DNA from: Sphingomonas zeae
GTDB lineage: Bacteria > Pseudomonadota > Alphaproteobacteria > Sphingomonadales > Sphingomonadaceae
Length of the DNA: 64,000 nucleotides
Assembly: GCF_014197135.1 (NCBI RefSeq)
Contig: NZ_JACIFA010000013.1
Span: 27,665-91,664, forward strand
Direction: 5' to 3'
How positions within the stretch are numbered: position 1 is the first letter of the stretch; every line of letters starts with the position of its first letter. A model generated the notes under the pieces. That model was given only the letters and a program-made list of their open reading frames with translations, had not been told where the DNA came from and did no database searches. This document shows positions 15,744 to 25,181 of the stretch, piece by piece. The position numbers were made by a program, and so were the translations under genes.

Positions 15744-18242
15744 TTACGCCCCCGCCATACGCGCGATGGCGGCGGTGCGCGACTTGACGTCCAGTTTCTG
15801 GAAGACGTTGCGCAGATGCCATTTCACGGTAACCTCGGACACGCCCATCCGCCCGCCGATCTCGTGATTGGACAGCCCGCCGGCGACCAGCGCCATGATG
15901 TCGCGCTCCTTGCGCGTCAGGCCGGCGATCGGCGGAATGGCAGCTGGCGATCCGGGCATTCGGCCGCGCGCGACGGGCAACGGCCCTGCGGCGCCGCTGA
16001 TCAGCGCAGTGACCAGCCCGGCCTGCGCGGCGGTAAAGCCCGGCCGCGTCACCTGTTCGTGCAGCATCTCGGCGATCGGCAGCAGCATTGCGCGCTCGTC
16101 GCGGATCAGCTGGTGCAGCTGCACGCCTCCGATCCCCGCCTCGCACTGCCAGAACAGCCGGCAGGCCGCGTCGCGATTGCCGTCCGCGATGGCGGCACCG
16201 ACGCGGATCAGCATCGCCTCCGTCCAGCGGCGGGCGCGGCCTGCGATCTGCGTGCGTTGCACGATCGGCTGCGCGATCGCAAGCGCCTCGCGCGGGTTGC
16301 CCAGCGCCAGTAACAGCCGGGCACTGGTAAAGCGCAGATCCTCGTCGAAGCGCCGGCCGAACTGCACCTTGCCGCTGACGGTGCGGATCTGCTCCAATTC
16401 GTCCCGCAGCATCGGCAACCGGCTGCGATCGCCGGCCTGCAGCGTCAGTTGGATCGCCGCCACTCGCAGCATGTAGCGGCTGCGATCGCCCGACCGGCGG
16501 CCGGCGATCCGGGCGGCCCGGTCAAGCAGGCCGAGCGCGCCGTCGAGTCCATCCATGCCCAGCACGCATCGCCCCGCAGTCGACCAACCGAGCACCATCG
16601 TGTCCGATGTCGCGTGGCGCGACGACAGGTCGATGCTGCCGCTGACGAGTTCGGTCGCTGCGGCGGTATGGCCGAGCAGTCGTTCGCAGGCCGCCAGCAT
16701 GATGCTGACGGTATGGCGCACCAGCCCGCGCACCGCCGGCTCCTGCAGGGTCGACAGGAGCGTCCGCTTCGCCGCATCCAGGTTGCCGCGCTCGAGGTGC
16801 AGGAACACCCAGTACATCGCGCTCCACGCGCCTAGAAAGGGCGAACGCGCCGCGACGCTGGCGCTCGTCGCCCGCTCCAGCGCCTGCTGCATGTCGGCCA
16901 GCCGAAGATCGGCCAGATGCGAGGCAGCAAGCGCGTTCGCGATGGTCGCCCGTTGCAGCGCCGACCCATGGTCGCCCTCCAGCCAGTAATCCGCGCCGGT
17001 GCGCACCGCGCGCAGATCGTCGCGGCCGAAATCGGCCAAGAAGTCCTCGAACTTCACGTGATCCGCGCGAATGCCCTTTGCGCCGCTCTGTTCGCGCAAA
17101 AAGGTCCCGCGGATCAGGTCATGCGCGGGGCCGCTCTGCGGCACGTTGGCCAACCCGTTGTACAGGCTGTCGCCATCGTCCTGCACCAGCAGTACGTCGC
17201 CGAAGCGTGCAAAGATCTCGTCCGACTTCGCGTCGAGCAGGTCCGCGGCCTGGTCGGGCGCGCCCGCCAGGATGTAGCTTTGCGCCGCCCTCGGCCAGTC
17301 GGTGCGGTCGCGAAAGACGTCGCCCGCCCGGGAAAATGCCGCCCTCTGGTCGGCGGGGCAATCACGCCGCCCGCGCGCGATCAGATATTCGACGAACAGC
17401 GGGTTGGGTCGTGGTGGCGGGCCGCCGGGCTTTTGCGTGCCCAGAAATGGGCAGGCGCGGATCGCCTCCTGCAGCGTCGCCGGTCCAGCATCCCCATGGA
17501 TCGCCCCGACCAGCGCATCGTCGAGCGGCCATATCGGCGCGGTCAATGTGATGAACCGCTGCAGCTCGGGACGCAGCGGCGCCATCACCTGTTCGCCAAA
17601 ATAGCTGACAAACTCGCGCGCATCGCCATGCATCCAGCGCGCTGCGGCCTCCAACCCGTGACCATCGCGCAGCACGTTGCGGATCAGCTGCCAGGCGCCG
17701 ATCCAGCCTTCCGAGCGCCGCATCAGCATACGAAAAGCCGGCGACATCATTTCCGCCATGTCGAGTCGCAGCATCGCTGCCGCCTCGACATGAGTGAGGT
17801 TCAGATCGGCCATGCCATATTCGGCCATCCGTCCGCGCATCCGCAGCCCGCTGAGCGGGGAGTCCAGCATCCGGCTGCACGACAAGATCAGACGCGGCGA
17901 TCGGGCGAGCACGTCATGCTCGGCGCGTAGCAGCATCCGCTCCAGCACCGGCAGCGGCAGCAAATCGGCATCGTGCACCACAATCAGCGCCGGCTCGCCC
18001 TCCGCCCCGCCCAAGGCCCCGCCCCATGTATCGTCCGCGACGAGCGCCTCGATCTCCGCCGCCCGCGCCGCCCCCCCACGTACCATCCGCACTTGCCGTA
18101 CCGTTGCGGCACGGGCGGCGATGTCGTCGAGCACCCACGTCTTGCCAGAGGCGACCGGCGCGAACAGCAGCACCAGCGGCACGCGTGCGCTGTCGCGCAG
18201 CATGCGGTCCGCAACGGAGCGTAAACCGGGTCCTAGCTCCAT
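15744..18242 (-). CDS. MalT-like (LAL) LuxR-family transcriptional activator
   Basis: 832 residues. The N-terminal P-loop APVASGKT (residues 28-35) starts a STAND-type ATPase. A long helical, TPR-like middle section follows, and the C-terminal LuxR helix-turn-helix reads LTRKERDIMALVAGGLSNHE followed by EVTVKWHLRNVFQKLDV. Such regulators sense an inducer, oligomerise with ATP and activate transcription. It is divergent from the LCAD-like gene at 18344 and convergent with the AidB-like gene. Near-identical inverted repeats flank this stretch in both neighbouring divergent promoters, making it a good candidate regulator of both dehydrogenases. Confidence 0.9.
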   Translation of the reverse strand: MELGPGLRSVADRMLRDSARVPLVLLFAPVASGKTWVLDDIAARAATVRQVRMVRGGAARAAEIEALVADDTWGGALGGAEGEPALIVVHDADLLPLPVLERMLLRAEHDVLARSPRLILSCSRMLDSPLSGLRMRGRMAEYGMADLNLTHVEAAAMLRLDMAEMMSPAFRMLMRRSEGWIGAWQLIRNVLRDGHGLEAAARWMHGDAREFVSYFGEQVMAPLRPELQRFITLTAPIWPLDDALVGAIHGDAGPATLQEAIRACPFLGTQKPGGPPPRPNPLFVEYLIARGRRDCPADQRAAFSRAGDVFRDRTDWPRAAQSYILAGAPDQAADLLDAKSDEIFARFGDVLLVQDDGDSLYNGLANVPQSGPAHDLIRGTFLREQSGAKGIRADHVKFEDFLADFGRDDLRAVRTGADYWLEGDHGSALQRATIANALAASHLADLRLADMQQALERATSASVAARSPFLGAWSAMYWVFLHLERGNLDAAKRTLLSTLQEPAVRGLVRHTVSIMLAACERLLGHTAAATELVSGSIDLSSRHATSDTMVLGWSTAGRCVLGMDGLDGALGLLDRAARIAGRRSGDRSRYMLRVAAIQLTLQAGDRSRLPMLRDELEQIRTVSGKVQFGRRFDEDLRFTSARLLLALGNPREALAIAQPIVQRTQIAGRARRWTEAMLIRVGAAIADGNRDAACRLFWQCEAGIGGVQLHQLIRDERAMLLPIAEMLHEQVTRPGFTAAQAGLVTALISGAAGPLPVARGRMPGSPAAIPPIAGLTRKERDIMALVAGGLSNHEIGGRMGVSEVTVKWHLRNVFQKLDVKSRTAAIARMAGA

Positions 18243-18252
18243 GGATTCCCAT

Positions 18253-18269
18253 CCCGCCTAAAGGAGGGG
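18253..18269. promoter_or_regulatory. inverted repeat CCCGCCTAAAGGAGGG, second copy
   Basis: Matches the element at 14108 in 15 of 16 positions and sits 11 bp upstream of the LuxR-family start and 75 bp upstream of the acyl-CoA dehydrogenase start. It is followed on the plus strand by TTTTTAA, so it could fold as a terminator, but no rightward gene precedes it. An operator, possibly autoregulatory, is the more economical reading. Confidence 0.5.
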
Positions 18270-18343
18270 TTTTTAATGCCGATCCGGCCGTAAGGCAATC
18301 CAAGCGGCAATGCACGACCGCACGGAAAAGGTAGAGACGCGGG

Positions 18344-19492
18344 ATGGGGATATATCGTTCGCCTTGGCTTGACGAAGAGCTTGATCAGTGGCGCGAGTCG
18401 GTGCGTAGCTTCTGCGAAGACACGCTGGCCCCGAACGAGGGTCGCTTCAACGCGCAGGGCTTCGTCGATCGCGACGTCTGGCGGCAGGCGGGCGAGATCG
18501 GCATTTTGGGCGCCGATATTCCGGCCGATCTAGGCGGCGTCGGCGGGCATTTTGGATTTAGCGCGATTGCGGCAGAGGAAATGGCGCGGGTCGGCGCCAA
18601 TTCGTTCCGCGTCGCGGTGGCCATCCACGTGATCGCCGCGCATTACCTTGCGCATTACGGATCGGACGAGCAGCGGCGGCAGTGGCTGCCGGGGCTGTGC
18701 GACGGGTCGAAGCTGGCCGGCGTGGCAATGAGCGAACCGGGTGGGGGATCGGACCTGCAGGGCATGAAGACGCGGGCGGTGCTGTCCGACGGACAATATG
18801 CCGTGTCCGGGTCGAAGATCTTCATCACCAACGGATCACAGGCCGACCTGCTGGTCGTCGCGGCGAAGACCAATCCGGAGGCGCGTGCGCGCGGCATTTC
18901 GATGATGCTGCTCGACACCAGCCTGCCCGGCTTCAGCGTCGGGCGGCGGCTGGAAAAGGTCGGCCTTCATGCGTCCGACACATGCGAGCTGTTCTTCGAC
19001 AATTGCCTCGTGCAGGCGGATGCGCTGCTCGGCAAGGAAGAAGGGCTGGGCTTCATCCAAATGATGGAGCAGCTCGCGTACGAACGGGTCATTGCGGCGG
19101 TCGGCTGCGTCGCCAACATGGAACAGGCCTATGTCCTCGCGCGGGACTATGCGGCGGAGCGGCGCGCATTCGGCAAGGCGCTGACCGAGATGCAGCACGT
19201 GCGCTTCGAGCTCGCCGACATCAAGACCGACGTCCTGGCCGCACGCACTTTCCTGGATCACATCATCACCCAGATGATCTCGGGCAGCGTCGATGCCGAA
19301 CTCGCCTCGATGGGCAAATACTGGACCAGCGAAAAGCTGGGGCAGGTCGCCGATCGCTGCGTTCAGATCTTCGGCGGCTATGGCTACATGACAGAATATC
19401 CTGTCGCCCGGCTGTACGCCGACGCCCGCGTCGAGCGGATCTACGGCGGCACAACCGAAATCATGAAGGAGATCATCAGCCGGACGCTCTGA
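18344..19492 (+). CDS. acyl-CoA dehydrogenase, long-chain (LCAD)-like
   Basis: 382 residues, standard length. Flavin and substrate motifs VAMSEPGGGSDLQGM and VSGSKIFITNGSQADLLVV are clear, and IFGGYGYMTEYPVARLYADA is the C-terminal signature. The usual catalytic Glu position in xxEGTxEI is glycine here (IYGGTTEIMKEII), exactly as in LCAD-type enzymes, where the base is supplied by a glutamate on another helix; AYERVIAA has a glutamate in that place. So this is not a dead enzyme. It is divergent from the MalT-like regulator and precedes the TonB receptor. Confidence 0.93.
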   Translation: MGIYRSPWLDEELDQWRESVRSFCEDTLAPNEGRFNAQGFVDRDVWRQAGEIGILGADIPADLGGVGGHFGFSAIAAEEMARVGANSFRVAVAIHVIAAHYLAHYGSDEQRRQWLPGLCDGSKLAGVAMSEPGGGSDLQGMKTRAVLSDGQYAVSGSKIFITNGSQADLLVVAAKTNPEARARGISMMLLDTSLPGFSVGRRLEKVGLHASDTCELFFDNCLVQADALLGKEEGLGFIQMMEQLAYERVIAAVGCVANMEQAYVLARDYAAERRAFGKALTEMQHVRFELADIKTDVLAARTFLDHIITQMISGSVDAELASMGKYWTSEKLGQVADRCVQIFGGYGYMTEYPVARLYADARVERIYGGTTEIMKEIISRTL

Positions 19493-19530
19493 GCGTCTGG
19501 CCCGACCATTCGGCTCGGCCCAGAATGACT

Positions 19531-19558
19531 GCCGGTCGGGCGGCAACACACGACCGGC
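19531..19558 (+). other. hairpin in leader of TonB receptor gene
   Basis: GCCGGTCG and its exact reverse complement CGACCGGC are separated by 12 nt. It lies between the dehydrogenase stop and the receptor start, followed by an A-rich rather than T-rich tract, so a weak terminator or mRNA-stability structure is possible but unproven. Confidence 0.3.
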
Positions 19559-19604
19559 CGGCACCCGCCGACCGCAAAACAAAAAAAATATGGAGGGGAT
19601 TATC

Positions 19605-22013
19605 ATGCAAGTCTTTCGGACCGTTCGCGCACGTTATGTCCTGATGTCGACCGTTGCCGCGCTCGCGACTATGGGGGCCAGCGCCGCTTATGCGCAGGAC
19701 ACCGCGCCGCCCGCCGCATCGGCGACACCCGACCAAGCCACCGCTGCCCCGACGACCACGTCTGCGTCGCCCCAGGATGCCACGCCGGCCGCAGACGTCG
19801 CCACGGGCGACATCGTGGTCACCGCGAACCGCCGTGCCCAGTCGCTCAGCACGGTTGGCATGTCGGTCTCGTCGCTCGACGGGAGTATGCTGTTGGAGCG
19901 GGGCGTGGTGAGCGCGTCCGATCTGCAGAAGACGGTGCCCGGCTTCTCGGCCGCCGACACCGGCCTCAACGTGCCTGTCTATTCTATTCGCGGCGTCGGC
20001 TTCAACGATTCCAGCCTCGCGTCCAACTCCACCGTGGCCATATCGGTGGACGAGGTTCCGCTGCCCTATAGCGCGATGACGCAAGGGGCGGTGCTCGATC
20101 TGCAGCGTATCGAGGTGCTGAAGGGGCCGCAGGGCACGCTGTACGGGCAGAATGCAACGGGCGGGGCGATCAACTATATCGCCAACGCGCCGACCGACAC
20201 CTTCGCCATGGGGGGACAGGTCGGCTTCGGGCGGTTCAACACCGGCACCGGCGAAATGTACGTCAGCGGCCCGTTATCCAACACGGTGAAGGCGCGCGTC
20301 GCCGTCAACGGCACGCTGGGCGGCGATTGGCAGAGAAGCTTCACGCGCGACGCAGGCTTGGGACAGGCGGCCAAAGGATCGGGGCGCATCCTGCTCAACT
20401 GGACACCGACCGACCGGCTGACGCTGGATTTCAATGCGAACGGGTGGATCGATCGGTCGGACACCCAGGCCAGCCAGCTGGTTGCCTTCCGCGCACAGAC
20501 GCCGTCGAGCATCCCGCTGCTGCCCGACGTCTTCTCGTCACCGCTGACGCCCGACAATGCCCGCGCGGCCGACTGGAACCCGCTGCGCGACTATGCGCGC
20601 GACGACAATTTCTACCAGCTTTCCCTGAAGGCGAACTATGACATGGGCGGCAATGTCGATCTGACGTCGATCACCGCCTATTCGCATTACGATACCCACG
20701 CCTTCAACGATCGCGACGGCATGGTTCCGATCAATTACGAATACACCACCGACGGCAACATCAAGTCGATCTATCAGGAACTGCGTCTTTCAGGTCGACA
20801 GCCCGGCCTGAATTGGAGCGTCGGCGGCAATTACCGCAAGGATACGGTGTTCGACCAGCAGGACAACGACCTGACCCGCGCGACCAATTCCTATGCCGCG
20901 GGTACGAAGTTCAACATCGCGCGTGTGTTCAGCGATCAGGACATCAAGACCTGGGCCGTGTTCGGCGATGGCGAACTGGACATCGTGCGCTCGCTGTCGA
21001 TCGTCGCGGGCGTGCGTTATACCCGCGACACCCGCGATTTCGCCGGCGCGTCGTGCGACAATGGTGCGGGCGACACGTCGGCGCTCTACACGATCCTGTC
21101 TCGCGTCTTCCGCGCCCGCGCCGGGTTGGCGCCGCTGCCGGCGATCGCACCGGGCCAGTGCGTCACGCTGTCCACCGGAACCTTCGTGCCCGGCATCGTC
21201 CGCAACCGCCTGAGCGAGGACAATGTCGCCTTCCGCGCAGGGATCAATTTCAAGCCGGTCGAAGGCTCGCTGCTCTACGCCAGCTTCTCGCGCGGGTATA
21301 AGGCGGGGTCCTTCCCCACGCTCGGCGCAGCCTTCGCGATCGGCTATGATGCGGCGACGCAGGAGCGGGTCGATGCGATCGAGGCGGGCTTCAAGACGGC
21401 GCTGTTCGATCGGCGCATCCGGTTGAACGGCGCGGTGTTCCATTACGATTATCGCGACAAGCAGCTGCGCGGCCGAATTCTCGATCCCGTCGTCGGCAAC
21501 CTGTCCCGGCTGGTCAACATCCCCAGATCGACCATACGCGGCTTCGAGCTGGAGGCGACGGCACGCCCCGTCAACGGCCTGACGCTGAACGGCGCCGTGT
21601 CGTATCTGAAGACCGAGGTGAAGGAATTCATTGGCATCAACCTGTTGTCGCAGACGGAAAACTTCGCAGGCCAGACGCTGCCGTACACGCCGCCCTGGTC
21701 GGTCAACGCCGGTACCCAGTATGAATGGGGCGTCAGCGCACGGCTGAAGGCCTTCATCGGCGCCGACTACACCTATCGTAGCCGCACCTCGGGATTCCTG
21801 GGCCGTGACCCGGACGTCGACATCAAGGCCTATTCGACCGTCGATGCGCGCATCGGCATCGCCGATGCCGGCGACCGCTGGAAGCTGACCGCGTGGAGTA
21901 ATAACCTGACCAATACCTATTACTGGACCTCGGCCATGCGCACTGGCGACACGATGAATCGCTATGCAGCCCGGCCAGTGACCTATGGCCTGCTCTTCGG
22001 CTTCACATACTGA
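19605..22013 (+). CDS. TonB-dependent outer-membrane receptor
   Basis: About 802 residues. The start at 19605 has GGAGGGG at ideal spacing. A signal peptide ends near ASAAYAQ. The plug domain begins after DIVVTANRRAQSLSTVGMSV and continues with IRGVGFNDSSL and LKGPQGTLYGQNATGGAINY, the strongest plug signature. The beta-barrel follows, and the protein ends in YGLLFGFTY with the C-terminal aromatic needed for outer-membrane assembly. It imports a large or scarce ligand with TonB energy. Sitting in the middle of the acyl-CoA locus and directly before an acyl-CoA ligase, it may take up the hydrophobic growth substrate instead of iron. Confidence 0.95.
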   Translation: MQVFRTVRARYVLMSTVAALATMGASAAYAQDTAPPAASATPDQATAAPTTTSASPQDATPAADVATGDIVVTANRRAQSLSTVGMSVSSLDGSMLLERGVVSASDLQKTVPGFSAADTGLNVPVYSIRGVGFNDSSLASNSTVAISVDEVPLPYSAMTQGAVLDLQRIEVLKGPQGTLYGQNATGGAINYIANAPTDTFAMGGQVGFGRFNTGTGEMYVSGPLSNTVKARVAVNGTLGGDWQRSFTRDAGLGQAAKGSGRILLNWTPTDRLTLDFNANGWIDRSDTQASQLVAFRAQTPSSIPLLPDVFSSPLTPDNARAADWNPLRDYARDDNFYQLSLKANYDMGGNVDLTSITAYSHYDTHAFNDRDGMVPINYEYTTDGNIKSIYQELRLSGRQPGLNWSVGGNYRKDTVFDQQDNDLTRATNSYAAGTKFNIARVFSDQDIKTWAVFGDGELDIVRSLSIVAGVRYTRDTRDFAGASCDNGAGDTSALYTILSRVFRARAGLAPLPAIAPGQCVTLSTGTFVPGIVRNRLSEDNVAFRAGINFKPVEGSLLYASFSRGYKAGSFPTLGAAFAIGYDAATQERVDAIEAGFKTALFDRRIRLNGAVFHYDYRDKQLRGRILDPVVGNLSRLVNIPRSTIRGFELEATARPVNGLTLNGAVSYLKTEVKEFIGINLLSQTENFAGQTLPYTPPWSVNAGTQYEWGVSARLKAFIGADYTYRSRTSGFLGRDPDVDIKAYSTVDARIGIADAGDRWKLTAWSNNLTNTYYWTSAMRTGDTMNRYAARPVTYGLLFGFTY

Positions 22014-22032
22014 CCTGCTGGAAGGAACGTTC

Positions 22033-23712
22033 ATGACCGGCATGCAACCCTGGCTGAACACCGTGGACGCGGCCTATTGGACGCTGCCCGACGATCACAG
22101 CCATGGCCTGGACCTGTTCTTCGCTGCGCTGGCGAAGAACAAGGACGGCGTCGCGGTGCGCTATCTGGCGGAAACGCTCAGCTACGGCGACCTCGACCGG
22201 ATGAGTTCCGGCCTGGCGAGCGATCTGGTCGCGCGGGGCTTCCGCCCCGGCGACCGCCTTGCGGCCTATATGCAGAACGTGCCCGAATATCCCATCGCAT
22301 TGCTCGCGGCGTGGAAGGCAGGCGGGGTGTTCGTGCCGGTAAACCCGATGTACCGGCTGCGCGAGCTATCGATTATCCTGGCCGATGCGCGCCCTGCCGC
22401 CATCCTTCTGGAACCGGCGCTCTATGACGACGTGCTGCGTGTGGTGTCCGCCGATCTGCGGCCGTCCATCATCTATCTTACGTCGAGCGATGCGCCCGCC
22501 TTCGCAGCAGTACCGACGCCCGCGGTAGACGATCATGGGTTCAAGGATGATGCGGGCGCCACGCCGATCGCGTCAGTCACCGCCCGCCCGCCGACGCTGG
22601 ATAGCGTCACCCGCACGCAGCCAGGCGATCCCGCCTTCCTCGTCTATACGTCAGGGACGACAGGCGTGCCGAAAGCAGCCGTCATCTCGCACGCCGCGGT
22701 CGGCCGCGGATCGGCCTATGCCGCGCGGGCCTATGAACTGTATCCTGGAGACACCATCCTCGCGCTCGCACCGCTGTTCCACATGATCGGGCTGATGAGC
22801 ACGATGATGACCAGCTTCTACCTGGCGGGCACGATGGTGCTGACCTATCGGTTCGAACCGAACGCGATCCTCGCCGCCATTCGCGACACGAAGCCGGCGT
22901 TCACCGCCGCGGCACCAACCGCCTATATCGCGCTGATCGAGGCGAACCAGGACGCCGACCTGTTCCACAGCTTCCGGTCGCTTGCAATAGGCGGGGCACC
23001 CGTCCCGCCTACGATCATCACCCGGATCAAGGCGCATTTCGGCGTCGTCGCTCAGAACGGCTATGGCATGACCGAAACGGGCGGCGCGGTCATCATCGCC
23101 CCCACCGGATTGCGCGACGAGACGCCGATCGACCCCAATAGCGGGGCGCTGGCGATCGGCCTGCCTCTGCCCGGCGTCCACGCCTGGATCGCCGACGAGG
23201 ACCGCCGGCCGCTGCCCCCTGGCGCGATCGGCGAAATCGTCATCGACACGCCCACCAACATGATCGCCTATTGGAACAAGCCCGACGCCACCGCAGAGAC
23301 GTTCGTGGACGGCGGGCTGCTGACCGGCGACGTCGGCTTCATGGACGAGCGTGGCTGGTTCTACCTGGTCGATCGCAAAAAGGACATGATCGTCGCTGCG
23401 GGGTTCAAGGTGTGGCCGCGCGAAGTGGAAGATGTGCTCTACATGCACCCAGAGGTAAGGGAGGTCGCCGTGGTCGGCGTTCCCGATCCCTATCGCGGCG
23501 AAACGATTCGCGCGGTAATCGTCGCCCGCTCGGCCGATCTGTCGGCGGAGGAGGTACGCCAGCACTGCCGCACGCATCTCGCGGCCTACAAGATCCCACG
23601 CGACATCCTTTTCGTGACGGCGCTGCAAAAGACCGTGTCGGGCAAGATCATGCGTACCGCCGCACGCGACCTGCCGTCCGTCGATGACGCGCTCGGGCAG
23701 TCGGCGGCATGA
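22033..23712 (+). CDS. AMP-dependent acyl-CoA synthetase (second copy)
   Basis: About 559 residues from MTGMQPWLNTV; GAAGGA lies upstream. Motifs: FLVYTSGTTGVPKAAVISH (P-loop), QNGYGMTETGG (A5), LLTGDVGFMDERGWFYLVDR (hinge) and LQKTVSGKIMRT with the catalytic lysine. It activates a carboxylic acid to its CoA thioester, probably the imported substrate. The stop overlaps the SDR start by 4 bp, and the genes through 28082 then run with overlaps or gaps of a few bases; the receptor, ligase, SDR, CoA transferase, dehydrogenase, kinase and thiolase look like one long operon. Confidence 0.92.
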   Translation: MTGMQPWLNTVDAAYWTLPDDHSHGLDLFFAALAKNKDGVAVRYLAETLSYGDLDRMSSGLASDLVARGFRPGDRLAAYMQNVPEYPIALLAAWKAGGVFVPVNPMYRLRELSIILADARPAAILLEPALYDDVLRVVSADLRPSIIYLTSSDAPAFAAVPTPAVDDHGFKDDAGATPIASVTARPPTLDSVTRTQPGDPAFLVYTSGTTGVPKAAVISHAAVGRGSAYAARAYELYPGDTILALAPLFHMIGLMSTMMTSFYLAGTMVLTYRFEPNAILAAIRDTKPAFTAAAPTAYIALIEANQDADLFHSFRSLAIGGAPVPPTIITRIKAHFGVVAQNGYGMTETGGAVIIAPTGLRDETPIDPNSGALAIGLPLPGVHAWIADEDRRPLPPGAIGEIVIDTPTNMIAYWNKPDATAETFVDGGLLTGDVGFMDERGWFYLVDRKKDMIVAAGFKVWPREVEDVLYMHPEVREVAVVGVPDPYRGETIRAVIVARSADLSAEEVRQHCRTHLAAYKIPRDILFVTALQKTVSGKIMRTAARDLPSVDDALGQSAA

Positions 23713-24461
23713 ACCCGTTCGACGTCTCCGGCCGGCGCATCCTCGTCACCGGCGCCTCCAGCGGGTTCGGCCGGCATTTCGCGACGATGCTGGCGGGACA
23801 CGGCGCGACCATCATCGCTGCGGCCCGCCGGGTCGACGCGCTCGACAGTCTCGTGGCCGACATCGCAGCGTGCGGCGGGCAGGCGCAAGCGATGCGGCTG
23901 GACGTGACCGACGCCGCCTCGATCCGCGCCGCCCTCGATGGGGCGGGCGCGATCGACGTCCTGATCAACAATGCCGGCATCACCAACAGCAAGCCGGTGC
24001 TCGACCAAAGCGAGGCGGACGTTGACGCGATCCTCGATACCAATCTGAAAGGCGCGATACACGTCGCCATCGAGGCGGCGCGGCGGATGCGCGATGCGGG
24101 CACCCCCGGCGCGATCGTCAACATCGCCTCGATCCTGGGGGTGCGCCAGGGCGGCCACGTCACCCCTTATGCCGTGTCGAAGGCCGGCGTGATCCAGATG
24201 ACCCGGCAACTCGCGCTCGAACTGGCGCGCTACGGAATTCGAGTGAACGCGATCGCGCCGGGCTATTTTGAGACCGAGCTCAACAGCGCTTTCTTCGACA
24301 GCCCGGCGGGCGCGGCCTTGGTGAAGCGCATCCCGCAGCGGCGGCTCGGCCGGCTGACCGACCTCGACGGCCCGCTGCTGCTACTCGTGTCGGATGCATC
24401 GGCCCACATGACCGGATCGGTCGTGACCGTCGACGGCGGGCATCTCGTCGGCTCGCTATAG
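23709..24461 (+). CDS. short-chain dehydrogenase/reductase (SDR)
   Basis: 250 residues, a classical SDR. The cofactor motif ILVTGASSGFGRHF, NNAGITNSK, and the catalytic serine and YxxxK in VTPYAVSKAGVIQMTRQLAL are all visible, with INVIAPG-like VNAIAPGYFETEL after. It would interconvert a hydroxy and keto group, plausibly the 3-hydroxyacyl-CoA step of the pathway or an alcohol on the substrate. It overlaps the ligase gene and is followed after 9 bp by the CoA-transferase A subunit. Confidence 0.93.
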   Translation: MNPFDVSGRRILVTGASSGFGRHFATMLAGHGATIIAAARRVDALDSLVADIAACGGQAQAMRLDVTDAASIRAALDGAGAIDVLINNAGITNSKPVLDQSEADVDAILDTNLKGAIHVAIEAARRMRDAGTPGAIVNIASILGVRQGGHVTPYAVSKAGVIQMTRQLALELARYGIRVNAIAPGYFETELNSAFFDSPAGAALVKRIPQRRLGRLTDLDGPLLLLVSDASAHMTGSVVTVDGGHLVGSL

Positions 24462-24470
24462 GATAACGTG

Positions 24471-25181
24471 ATGGTCCAGAAGGTTTATGACAGCGCTGGC
24501 GCGGCGCTCGACGGCATGGTGCGCGACGGCATGACGATCGTGGCGGGCGGGTTCGGGCTGTGCGGCATTCCCGAAACGCTGATCGACGCCCTCGTGCGCA
24601 GCGGCGTGCGTGATCTGACCATCGTGTCCAACAATGCAGGCGTCGATGATTTCGGCCTCGGCCGGCTGCTGCGCACGCGCCAGGTTCGCAAGATGATCTC
24701 GTCTTATGTCGGCGAAAACAGGGAGTTCGAGCGTCAGTATCTCGCTGGCGACCTGGAGATCGAGTTTTCGCCCCAGGGCACTCTTGCCGAACGCATGCGC
24801 GCGGGCGGCGCGGGCATCCCCGCCTTCTTCACCCGCACCGGCGTCGGCACGCAGATCGCGATCGGCAAGCCGACTGCCGACTTCGATGGGGATCTCTATG
24901 TAATGGAACGCGGAATCGTCGCCGACCTGGCGATCGTCAAGGCGTGGAAGGCCGATCCGTACGGCAATCTCGTCTATCGAAAATCGGCGCGCAACTTCAA
25001 TCCGATGGCCGCAACCTGCGGCCGCGTGACGATCGCCGAAGTCGAGCAGCTGGTCGATCCCGGCGCAATCGACCCCGACCACGTCCACACCCCCGGCGTA
25101 TTCGTCCAGCGATTGATCCGCGCCACCTGCAACGAAAAGCGGATCGAGCAACGCACCACAAGGAGCGCGCACGCGGCATGA
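24471..25181 (+). CDS. 3-oxoacid CoA-transferase, subunit A
   Basis: About 236 residues. The glycine-rich DGMTIVAGGFGLCGIPETLI at the N-terminus and the later GGAGIPAFFTRTGVGTQIA are typical of the alpha subunit of succinyl-CoA:3-ketoacid-type transferases. AGGA lies 7 bp before ATG 24471; a GTG one codon earlier is possible. The stop overlaps the B-subunit start by 4 bp, as usual for this heteromer. It likely moves CoA from succinyl-CoA to a beta-keto acid or recycles an end product. Confidence 0.92.
   Translation: MVQKVYDSAGAALDGMVRDGMTIVAGGFGLCGIPETLIDALVRSGVRDLTIVSNNAGVDDFGLGRLLRTRQVRKMISSYVGENREFERQYLAGDLEIEFSPQGTLAERMRAGGAGIPAFFTRTGVGTQIAIGKPTADFDGDLYVMERGIVADLAIVKAWKADPYGNLVYRKSARNFNPMAATCGRVTIAEVEQLVDPGAIDPDHVHTPGVFVQRLIRATCNEKRIEQRTTRSAHAA

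Noticed and set aside
18253..18275. Rho-independent terminator (stem plus TTTTT)
   Set aside because: No rightward transcript enters this divergent promoter, and the same stem occurs at 14108 without a T tract. Operator preferred, though not proven.
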